A stretch of 38,946 nucleotides of DNA from Comamonadaceae bacterium. Lineage in GTDB: Bacteria; Pseudomonadota; Gammaproteobacteria; Burkholderiales; Burkholderiaceae_C. Below are positions 32,460-38,946 of the stretch, piece after piece (the stretch's first letter is position 1; every line of letters starts with the position of its first letter). Below the pieces are notes generated by a model. The model had not been told where the DNA came from and did no database searches. It saw nothing but the letters and a program-made list of their open reading frames with translations. The position numbers were made by a program, and so were the translations under genes. The DNA lies in NCBI GenBank assembly GCA_947372865.1, contig CANBVJ010000029.1, forward strand, positions 1-38,946. Direction: 5' to 3'.

Positions 32460-33707
32460 GGACGAACTGAGGGCCGTGTCCAGCACTTCCACCCAGTGGC
32501 GCACCGGCGTGTCGGTGCCGCTTTGCAGGTGGGTGATGCAGCCGATGTTGGCGCTGCAAATGCCCTGGGGCTGCAGCGCCTGCAGGTTGCCGAGTTTGCG
32601 GTCACGCAGCTCGTAGGCAATCTTGGGGTTGAGCACCGAATACGTGCCCGCCGAGCCGCAGCACAGGTGTGCCTCGGTGTTGGCCACTTGCACCGCAAAG
32701 CCCAAGGCGGCCAGATGGGCTTCCACACCGCCGCGCAATTTTTGACCATGCTGCAAGGTGCACGGCGGATGAAAGGCCTGCACGCCAGCGGCCTGGGCAG
32801 CCGCCGCGCTGATGCGGGGCTTGAGCGCGTCCACCAGCTCAGGCAGCAGCTCGCTCAGGTCCCGGGTGAGTTCGCTCACGCGCTGGGCTTTGGCGGCGTA
32901 CACCGGGTCGTCGTGCAGCACGTGGCCGTAGTCCTTGACCATCACGCCGCAGCCCGAGGCGTTCATCACAATCGCCTCGACTCCGGCGCCAGATGCGGGC
33001 GCAATATGTGGCCACCAGGCGTCGATGTTGGCGCGCATGGCGTCGCGGGCGCCGTCCTGGTCGTTCAAGTGGAACTTGACCGCGCCGCAACACCCGGCTT
33101 TGGGCGCGACCACGGTCTGGATGCCAGCGGCGTCGAGCACGCGGGCAGTGGCGCTGTTGATATTGGGCGACATGGACGGCTGCACACAACCGGCGAGCAT
33201 CAGCACCTTGCGCGCATGCACGGCTACGGGTGTGACCCCTGCGTCCTGCGCGGCAGGGACCTTGGAGCGAATGGCCTGTGGCAACACGCCGCGCACCGCC
33301 TGCCCGAGCTTCATGGCCACGCCAAACAGGGGCGAAGGCAGGCCTTCTTTGAGCGCCCAGCGCACCGCCCGCTCGGGCAAGGGGCGCGGCACTTTGGCGT
33401 CCACCAGCTTGCGGCCCAGATCGATCAGATGACCGTATTCCACGCCGCTGGGGCAGGTGGATTCGCAGTTGCGGCAGGTCAGGCAGCGGTCCAGGTGCTG
33501 CTGGGTCTTGCGGGTGGGCTCGGCGCCTTCAAGCACTTGCTTGATCAGGTAGATGCGGCCACGCGGGCCGTCAAGCTCGTCGCCCAGCAACTGGTAGGTG
33601 GGGCAGGTGGCAGTGCAAAAGCCGCAGTGCACGCAGTTGCGCACAATGGCTTCGGCCGCTTGGCCGTCGGCCGTGTGTTGGTACTCGGAAGAAAGCGTGG
33701 TTTGCAT
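32445..33707 (-). CDS. glcF: Glycolate oxidase iron-sulfur subunit GlcF
   Basis: The 420-residue protein has two [4Fe-4S] ferredoxin motifs, C25-x2-C28-x2-C31-x3-C35 and CLTCRNCESTCP near residue 75. Two CCG domains follow (KAGCCGAVKFHL; AHLCCGSAGTYSVLNP), as in GlcF and related heterodisulfide-type subunits. It carries electrons from glycolate oxidation (to glyoxylate) to the membrane chain. ATG 33707 was chosen by family length; the frame is open to 33986, which would run into glcE. glcE is 22 bp upstream on the same strand. Confidence 0.92.
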   Translation of the reverse strand: MQTTLSSEYQHTADGQAAEAIVRNCVHCGFCTATCPTYQLLGDELDGPRGRIYLIKQVLEGAEPTRKTQQHLDRCLTCRNCESTCPSGVEYGHLIDLGRKLVDAKVPRPLPERAVRWALKEGLPSPLFGVAMKLGQAVRGVLPQAIRSKVPAAQDAGVTPVAVHARKVLMLAGCVQPSMSPNINSATARVLDAAGIQTVVAPKAGCCGAVKFHLNDQDGARDAMRANIDAWWPHIAPASGAGVEAIVMNASGCGVMVKDYGHVLHDDPVYAAKAQRVSELTRDLSELLPELVDALKPRISAAAAQAAGVQAFHPPCTLQHGQKLRGGVEAHLAALGFAVQVANTEAHLCCGSAGTYSVLNPKIAYELRDRKLGNLQALQPQGICSANIGCITHLQSGTDTPVRHWVEVLDTALSSSLSAG

Positions 33708-33729
33708 GGCGGGCGTCGGTTCTCGGGGC

Positions 33730-34926
33730 TTAAACCACGGAGTGCAGACGGCGCGTATTGAACACGCCGTCTGGGTCAAATTGGTGTTGCAAGGCGATTT
33801 GGATACGGGTTTGCGTCGCGTCCAGGGCGGCAAACACGGGCGCGCCCGCATCCCCATCGGCCAACGCGCCCGCAGGACGGCGAAACAAGGTGGCATGGCC
33901 ACCGGCGCGCTGCGCCAGCGCCTGCAACTGCGCAGCCGCCGAGGCAGGCGCCCACAGCCAGCGCTGGCCGCCGTGCCACTCCACAAACTGGGCGTAGGGC
34001 AGCGCCAGCACTGGCGTGGTTTGCGCCACCGACAGGCGCCACAGGCACAGATCGGGCGCAGGCGGCACGCTGAAAAAGGGCAAGCGCTGGTCGCGCGCAG
34101 CCGCCCAGTCAGGGCCCGCCTGGGCGTTGTCCATCACCTCGGCGGCACCGCCGAGGGCCAGCACGTCGGCGCGCATGCGGGGCAGCGCCGCCTGCACCGC
34201 CGCCACGGCGCCGCGCAGGCGCACAAAGAGTTTGTCGCCGCCTGTGGCACCTTCCGCCGGGTCATGCACCCAGCAACTGGCGTTCAGGGGCAAGGGCTGG
34301 CCACCCCAGCGCTGCAAAAGATCCAGCGCTGGCGCCTGGGCCAGATCGCACACCAGTGTGGCCTCGCAGGGGGCAAAAGCCAGCACCTTGAGCGACACCT
34401 CGGTGATCAGCCCAAGCGTGCCCCAGCTACCGGCCAGCAGGCGGCTCACGTCGTAGCCGGCTACGTTTTTCATTACCTGGCCGCCAAAAGTGAGGTGCTC
34501 GCCGCGGCCATTGACGCAGCGCAGGCCCAGGACAAAGTCCTTGGCCGCACCGGCGCTGGCGCGGGCCGGGCCGCTCAAGCCCGTCGCCACCATGCCACCG
34601 ACCGTGGCCCCGCTGGCGTGGGTGGCGCCAAAGTGCGGGGGTTCAAAGGGCAGGCATTGGTTTTTTTCCAGGAGCGCGGCTTCGAGTTCGGCCAGCGGCG
34701 TGCCGGCTTGCACCGTCACCACCAGCTCGGTGGGCTCGTAGCTCAGGATGCCGCACAAGGCGCCAGTGTCCACCACCGCGCCTTGCAGGCTGGCGCCCAC
34801 AAAGTCTTTGCTGCCGCCGCCACGCAAGCGCAGCAGCCGGTCTTCGGGGCGGGCCAGGGTGCGCGCGTGGCGGATTTGGTCAATAAGTGCGGCAAGCGCA
34901 GAAGAGGAGGATGACATAGCACGCAT
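33730..34926 (-). CDS. glcE: Glycolate oxidase FAD-binding subunit GlcE
   Basis: The 398-residue flavoprotein of the FAD-linked oxidase family has a PP-loop-type FAD region: RGGGSKDFVG (about residue 36), VVTVQAGTPLAELEAAL, and SGATVGGMVATGLSGPARASAG. GQVMKNVAGYDVSRLLAGSWGTLG is the typical GlcE/GlcD block. The C-terminus ends in FDPDGVFNTRRLHSVV. Starts at 34926 (MRAM) and 34917 (MSSS) are both possible; neither has a clear ribosome binding site. glcD, the usual partner, is not on either side: the upstream neighbour is the divergent nucleotidyltransferase gene. Confidence 0.9.
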   Translation of the reverse strand: MRAMSSSSSALAALIDQIRHARTLARPEDRLLRLRGGGSKDFVGASLQGAVVDTGALCGILSYEPTELVVTVQAGTPLAELEAALLEKNQCLPFEPPHFGATHASGATVGGMVATGLSGPARASAGAAKDFVLGLRCVNGRGEHLTFGGQVMKNVAGYDVSRLLAGSWGTLGLITEVSLKVLAFAPCEATLVCDLAQAPALDLLQRWGGQPLPLNASCWVHDPAEGATGGDKLFVRLRGAVAAVQAALPRMRADVLALGGAAEVMDNAQAGPDWAAARDQRLPFFSVPPAPDLCLWRLSVAQTTPVLALPYAQFVEWHGGQRWLWAPASAAAQLQALAQRAGGHATLFRRPAGALADGDAGAPVFAALDATQTRIQIALQHQFDPDGVFNTRRLHSVV

Positions 34927-35059
34927 GGTAAATGGCCCCACAGGCCCGGGCCGTGAATTTTTTGAACATGCGCTGGTTGAAAACTTGCGCCGCCCAGCGC
35001 CACAGCGGCCCGCCACACGGGACAATGGGCGCGCGTATTGCAATACCACCCGCCCCACC

Positions 35060-35644
35060 ATGCCGCATTTACCCACCCCACCTCAGGTGCCAGCCGCCCA
35101 GCCCAACGCGCCCACGGTAATCATCCTGGCCGCCGGCCGCAGCGAGCGCTATCGCGCCGCCAGCGGTGGCAGTGACAAGCTCGAAGCCCCGCTGCACGGG
35201 CGCCGGGTGCGCGACTGGGTGCTGGCCGCGGTGCAACAAAGTGGCCTGCCCTGGCACGTGGTGGAGCGCAGCCACACCGCGCATCTGGCTGTGCCCGGCA
35301 TGGGCGACAGCATTGCCTGCGGCGTGGCCGCCACAGCGCAGGCACAAGGCTGGCTGGTGCTGCCCGCCGACCTGCCCCTGGTCCAGCCCGAGACCTTGCT
35401 GCAAGTGGCCCAGGCGCTGCAAACGCAGGCGGTGGTGGTGCCGACGTGGCAGGGTGCACGCGGCCACCCGGTCGGGTTTGCCGCCAGTTGCCGGGACGCT
35501 CTGCTGGCACTTAGCGGTGACACGGGCGCGCGCACCGTGGTGCAGCGCTACAGCGCGCACCTGCTGCCGGTAGACGACGCAGGTTGCGTGCACGACGTGG
35601 ACACGCCGCAAGCGCTTGAAGAGGCGCGCCAACGCCTGGCCTGA
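35060..35644 (+). CDS. MobA/MocA-like nucleotidyltransferase
   Basis: The 194-residue protein has the NTP-transferase fold motifs of molybdenum-cofactor cytidylyltransferase MocA: LAAGRSERYRAASGGSDKL (nucleotide loop), GMGDSIACGV, LPADLPLVQPE (metal-binding Asp) and GHPVGF. MocA attaches CMP to the molybdenum cofactor for xanthine-dehydrogenase-type enzymes; the related MobA attaches GMP for DMSO-reductase types such as SoeA. The spacing in the first loop is longer than usual (SGGS insert). ATG 35060 is the first start giving a family-like N-terminus; the frame is open further upstream. It diverges from glcE (133-bp gap) and converges with the SMP-30 gene. The choice of MocA over MobA is moderate. 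Confidence 0.75.
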   Translation: MPHLPTPPQVPAAQPNAPTVIILAAGRSERYRAASGGSDKLEAPLHGRRVRDWVLAAVQQSGLPWHVVERSHTAHLAVPGMGDSIACGVAATAQAQGWLVLPADLPLVQPETLLQVAQALQTQAVVVPTWQGARGHPVGFAASCRDALLALSGDTGARTVVQRYSAHLLPVDDAGCVHDVDTPQALEEARQRLA

Positions 35645-35674
35645 AGGCGAAAAAGTGGGAAGGGCGCGCCGCGC

Positions 35675-36601
35675 TCAGGCGCCCGCGAAAAAGTTCACCG
35701 GCAGACCTGGCACGTCCACCTGCATAAAAAACACGCAGCCCGACTGCGGATACTGCGCCAGCTCGGGCGCGCTGCGGCCGTGGCGGGCGGTGGTGATGAA
35801 CAGGGTTTGCAGATCGGGGCCGCCAAAGCACGGCATGGTCGGGCACTGCGCGGGCGTGGCGTACTGCGCCAGCAGCGTGCCGTCCGGGGCGAACTGGCAG
35901 ATGCGCGCGCCCTCAAACATCGACACCCAGTAGTTGCCCTGCACGTCTACCGCCGCGCCGTCGGGCCGGCCCTGGTAGCTGGCATCCTGAAACGTCCAGC
36001 CTGCGGGCTTGGGCGCGAACTGCAGGTGCGTGCGGTGCGCGCTCAAAGCATTGGCATCCAAAGCGTAGTCCCAGGCGTGAACGATATGGTTTGGCGTGTC
36101 AGACCAATAGACGGTGCGGTTGTCCGGCGCCCAGGCCAGGCCGTTGCCGGTGAGCGCGTCTGCCGCCTGCTGCTGGACCACCGGCGCACCCGGGGCGCGC
36201 GCGTCAATGCTGAACAGCGCGGCGGCGTGGCGGGCTTTGGGCTCGTCAATCGTGCCGACCCAAAAACGCCCGAGTGCATCGCATTTGCCGTCATTGGCGC
36301 GCACCGTGGCGCTGTCGTAAGGCAGCACGGCGAGTGCTTCGAGTGCGCCGCCCCAAGTGCGGGCGCTAAACACGCCGTGGCGCAGCGCCAGCACCAGGCC
36401 CCCGGTTTGCGCCGGGGCAATGCAACCGGGCTCGGTGGGCATATCCCAGGCCTGCAAGGCGCTGCCGTCAGCGCGCGCGCGCAAGACTTTTTTGCCCGGG
36501 ATGTCCACCCAGTACAGCATCTGCTCCTGCGGGTGCCAAAACGGGGATTCACCCAGTTCGTAGGGCGCGGGATGCAGGGTTTTCCAAGCGGGATGGATCA
36601 T
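35675..36601 (-). CDS. SMP-30/gluconolactonase-family protein
   Basis: The 308-residue six-bladed propeller has the metal-site residues of SMP-30: Glu in LGESPFWHP (about 17), Asn in VRANDGKCDALGRFWVGT, Asn in TGNGLAWAPDNRTVYWSDT and Asp in GRPDGAAVD. Members hydrolyse gluconolactone or other sugar lactones to the acid. There is no signal peptide, so it is cytoplasmic. ATG 36601 replaces an upstream ATG at 36715 that would read through the terminator hairpin of amt. The sugar it acts on is unknown, and no sugar-oxidising gene is adjacent. Confidence 0.88.
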   Translation of the reverse strand: MIHPAWKTLHPAPYELGESPFWHPQEQMLYWVDIPGKKVLRARADGSALQAWDMPTEPGCIAPAQTGGLVLALRHGVFSARTWGGALEALAVLPYDSATVRANDGKCDALGRFWVGTIDEPKARHAAALFSIDARAPGAPVVQQQAADALTGNGLAWAPDNRTVYWSDTPNHIVHAWDYALDANALSAHRTHLQFAPKPAGWTFQDASYQGRPDGAAVDVQGNYWVSMFEGARICQFAPDGTLLAQYATPAQCPTMPCFGGPDLQTLFITTARHGRSAPELAQYPQSGCVFFMQVDVPGLPVNFFAGA

Positions 36602-36660
36602 GGTGGGATGGCTATGAAAGAAACAAGAATGGGCCGCATTGTGACGCGCGCACCCGGCGC

Positions 36661-36733
36661 ACAAACAAAACCGCCCGGCAAAACCAAAGTCGTGCCGGGC
36701 GGTGTGTAAGCACACCAGGGGCCAGGCCCCTGG
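36661..36733 (-). terminator. Terminator of the glnK-amt operon
   Basis: Read on the minus strand, the first hairpin is CCAGGGG-CCTGG-CCCCTGG (36715-36733), 14 bp after the amt stop. A second, perfect 11-bp stem ACCGCCCGGCA/TGCCGGGCGGT follows (36670-36703), running into TTTTGTTTGT. The second is a good intrinsic terminator. Confidence 0.85.
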
Positions 36734-36747
36734 ATGCCATAACCGGA

Positions 36748-38277
36748 TTAGCGGTTGTAAGCGGTTTCGCCGTGCGAGCTGATGTCCAGGCCTTCGCGTT
36801 CGTCTTCTTCGCTAACGCGCAGACCGATGGTCATGTCCACCAGCTTGAATGCAACGATGGACACCACGCCGGACCAGACCACCGTGGTCAACACGGCCTT
36901 GGTTTGAATCCAGACTTGGGCGGCAATCGAGTAGTCCGCAGTGGTCACCATGGAAGCAGTCACCCAGTCAGCCACGTAGCCAGGTCCGCCCAGGGCGGGC
37001 GAGTTGAACACGCCCGTCAGGATCGCACCCAAGATACCGCAGACGCCGTGCACACCAAACACGTCGAGCGTGTCGTCCGCGCCCAGCAGTTTCTTCAGAC
37101 CATTCACGCCCCACAGGCCGGCAAAGCCCGACAGGAAACCGATCACCAAGGCGCCGCCGATACCGACGTTGCCTGCGGCTGGCGTGATAGCCACCAGACC
37201 GGCCACAGCACCCGAAGCGGCACCCAGCATGGAAGCCTTGCCACGCATCAGTGTTTCACCGACGCACCAGGCCAGCACCGCCGCAGCCGTTGCACCAAAG
37301 GTGTTGATGAAGGCCAGAGCAGCGAAGCCATTGGCTTCCAAAGCGGAGCCGGCGTTGAAACCAAACCAGCCCACCCACAGGAGCGATGCGCCCACCATGG
37401 TCAAAGTCAGGCTGTGAGGCGCCATGGCTTCTTTGCCGTAACCAATGCGCTTGCCCACCATGTAGGCGCCCACCAAGCCAGCCACAGCGGCGTTGATGTG
37501 CACCACGGTGCCGCCAGCAAAGTCCAGCGCGCCACTCTGCCACAGGTAACCTGCTTTGGCGTTCATGGCGTCAACCACTTCTTTGCCGGTATAGGCGTCC
37601 GGGCCCATCCAGAACCAGACCATGTGGGCGATGGGGGCGTAGCTGAACGTGAACCACAGCACCATGAAAGCCAGCACGGCGGAGAACTTCATGCGTTCGG
37701 CAAAGGCGCCCACGATCAGGGCACCGGTGATACCGGCAAACGTGGCCTGGAAGGCGGCAAACACGATCTCAGGAATGACCACGCCCTTGCTGAAGGTCGC
37801 AGCGTTGGCGAAAGTGCCCGCCGCGTTGTCCCAAATGCCCTTCATGAACAGGCGATCCCAGCCACCAAAGAAGGCGCCGCCTTCGGTGAAAGCCAGGCTG
37901 TAGCCGTAAATGAACCACAGCACCACGATCAGCGAGAAGGTGACCATGACCTGCATGAGCACCGACAGCATGTTCTTGCTGCGCACCAGGCCGCCGTAGA
38001 ACAGGGCCAGGCCAGGCACGGTCATCAGAATCACCAACAGGGTGGAGACCATCATCCAGGCGGTGTCACCTTTGTTGGGCACGGCCACGGGGGCCGATGC
38101 GTCAGCGGCCGCAGGCGCGGCTTCAACAGCGGCAGCGGGCGCGGCAGCCGGGGCGGGTGCCGCAGCTTTGGCTTCAGAAGCGGCCGCAGCGGGCGCCTCG
38201 GTTTGGGCCAGCGCGAACGAGCCTGCGGTCAACAGACCCAGACCAAGCGCGAGGGAGAGAAGTAGTTTTTTCATCAT
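36748..38277 (-). CDS. amt: Ammonium transporter (Amt) with Ala/Pro-rich N-terminal extension
   Basis: Amt channels carry ammonium/ammonia across the inner membrane and are closed by GlnK. The 509-residue product has a signal peptide (KLLLSLALGLGLLTAGSFALAQ), then an Ala/Pro-rich stretch to about residue 67, then the eleven-helix Amt core. Core features include the phenylalanine gate region, DFAGGTVVHINAAVAGLVGA with its pore histidine, and FGVHGVCGILGAILTGVF with the second pore histidine. The C-terminal tail (SEEDEREGLDISSHGE) matches the part that contacts GlnK. ATG 38277 with AAAGGAATCC upstream was chosen. It follows glnK by 22 bp. Confidence 0.95.
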   Translation of the reverse strand: MMKKLLLSLALGLGLLTAGSFALAQTEAPAAAASEAKAAAPAPAAAPAAAVEAAPAAADASAPVAVPNKGDTAWMMVSTLLVILMTVPGLALFYGGLVRSKNMLSVLMQVMVTFSLIVVLWFIYGYSLAFTEGGAFFGGWDRLFMKGIWDNAAGTFANAATFSKGVVIPEIVFAAFQATFAGITGALIVGAFAERMKFSAVLAFMVLWFTFSYAPIAHMVWFWMGPDAYTGKEVVDAMNAKAGYLWQSGALDFAGGTVVHINAAVAGLVGAYMVGKRIGYGKEAMAPHSLTLTMVGASLLWVGWFGFNAGSALEANGFAALAFINTFGATAAAVLAWCVGETLMRGKASMLGAASGAVAGLVAITPAAGNVGIGGALVIGFLSGFAGLWGVNGLKKLLGADDTLDVFGVHGVCGILGAILTGVFNSPALGGPGYVADWVTASMVTTADYSIAAQVWIQTKAVLTTVVWSGVVSIVAFKLVDMTIGLRVSEEDEREGLDISSHGETAYNR

Positions 38278-38299
38278 GGATTCCTTTCGGTGCGGGGCT

Positions 38300-38647
<348 letters not shown>

Positions 38648-38726
38648 TCAGCTTCAAAAGAGTGGTTTGCAGGCACACCGGATTACTGCGCTGCCCTCTC
38701 CACGGATGTGGGAGATGGGCTTACTT

Positions 38727-38743
38727 AGCAGAAGCCGTGCCAA
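38727..38743 (-). promoter_or_regulatory. Sigma-54 promoter of glnK-amt
   Basis: On the minus strand TTGGCACGGCTTCTGCT fits the consensus YTGGCACGRNNNTTGCW with one mismatch (C for the first T of TTGC). The -24 GG and -12 GC are correctly spaced. The start would lie near 38716, about 78 bp before the glnK ATG. Confidence 0.8.
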
Positions 38744-38793
38744 GTACGGCGCAAATAGGCCTCTTCCCCAGCCTGGCACCCCCTGTTCAAAGC

Positions 38794-38823
38794 TTGCAAA
38801 TTGCGGTATCGTTACTGTACAAA
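38794..38823 (+). promoter_or_regulatory. Possible sigma-70 promoter for yifB
   Basis: TTGCAA (38794-38799), an 18-bp spacer and TACAAA (38818-38823) form a modest promoter about 77 bp before the yifB ATG. Only four bases of the -10 match. Confidence 0.3.
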
Positions 38824-38832
38824 TAAACAGCA

Positions 38833-38849
38833 TGCACACAAATAGTGCG
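38833..38849. promoter_or_regulatory. NtrC-type binding site upstream of glnK
   Basis: TGCAC-N7-GTGCG matches the NtrC palindrome TGCAC-N7-GTGCA at nine of ten half-site bases. Its centre is about 125 bp upstream of the predicted glnK start, a normal enhancer distance. Confidence 0.65.
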
Positions 38850-38899
38850 GCGGCGGACGTTGGAATTTCTATTCACGCACCGTTTCAGGGAGTTGTCAC

Positions 38900-38946
38900 A
38901 TGGGTTTGTCTTTGGTTCAAAGCCGCGTCTTGCTGGGGCTGGATGC
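38900..38946 (+). CDS. YifB/ComM-type Mg-chelatase-like AAA ATPase, N-terminal fragment
   Basis: An ATG at 38900, preceded by CAGGGAG (38886-38892), opens a frame that runs off the window: MGLSLVQSRVLLGLD. This matches the very conserved start of YifB/ComM proteins (M-x-L-x-x-V-x-S-R-A-x-x-G). ComM is a hexameric helicase that helps branch migration in natural transformation. Only 15 full codons are visible, so the call rests on the N-terminus and on the common gene order next to glnK-amt in betaproteobacteria. Confidence 0.65.
   Translation, partial: MGLSLVQSRVLLGLD

Noticed and set aside
35675-36601. SMP-30 lactonase as partner of the PQQ-type dehydrogenase (sugar to lactone to acid).
   Set aside because: The genes are about 16 kb apart, and one protein is periplasmic while the other has no signal peptide.
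36772-38265. A 497-codon open frame antisense to amt.
   Set aside because: His/Gln/Gly-rich shadow of a strongly conserved membrane-protein gene; no start signal or family blocks.

Overview
The window is GC-rich, tightly packed bacterial DNA whose gene content and order suggest a betaproteobacterium of the Burkholderiales, most likely Comamonadaceae (Rhodoferax/Polaromonas-like). The clues are an alr/lplT pair, glcE-glcF, glnK-amt beside yifB, cobS-cobT, and many GlxA-type regulators. The assignment is inference from family knowledge and was not tested by a search. I saw no tRNA, rRNA, CRISPR array, insertion sequence or prophage.

Layout. 1-256: tail of a pseudopilin-like gene cut by the window edge. 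261-3893 (minus): an operon of an IclR-type regulator, cobS and cobT, joined by 4-bp and 8-bp overlaps. 4129-12099 (plus): a sulfonate operon, xsc-pta-soeABC plus a small cupin. Xsc splits sulfoacetaldehyde into acetyl phosphate and sulfite, Pta makes acetyl-CoA, and SoeABC oxidises the toxic sulfite to sulfate in the cytoplasm and feeds electrons to quinone. The IclR gene diverges from xsc and is the obvious candidate regulator.

12208-16504 holds two EamA transporters, a secreted alpha/beta hydrolase and a MipA/OmpV outer-membrane protein. 16598-18199 is a divergent pair: an NhaR-like LysR regulator and an IscR-like Rrf2 regulator that has lost its three cluster cysteines. 18440-22284 (plus) encodes a periplasmic PQQ-type sugar dehydrogenase, a small cytochrome c and a TonB-dependent receptor strongly resembling E. 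coli YncD/PqqU, the PQQ importer. Together they look like a 'scavenge PQQ and use it' module. 22304-24805 is the housekeeping pair alr (minus) and lplT (plus).

24818-32459 (plus) looks like a creatine-utilisation cluster: a GbdR/SouR-like GlxA regulator, a creatinase with every catalytic residue at the same number as the Pseudomonas enzyme, a complete four-gene polyamine-type ABC importer, and a second GlxA-type regulator. A sigma-54-like promoter precedes the creatinase. 32445-34926 (minus) is glcF-glcE without glcD, followed by a MocA-like nucleotidyltransferase (plus) and an SMP-30/gluconolactonase (minus). The right end is the nitrogen-control operon glnK-amt (minus), with a good sigma-54 promoter and an NtrC-like palindrome, and the first 15 codons of yifB/comM (plus).

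The two most promising systems for novelty are the PQQ-scavenging dehydrogenase locus and the creatine importer/creatinase cluster. Start codons were reassigned wherever a ribosome binding site, a gene overlap or the family N-terminus argued against the longest reading frame.
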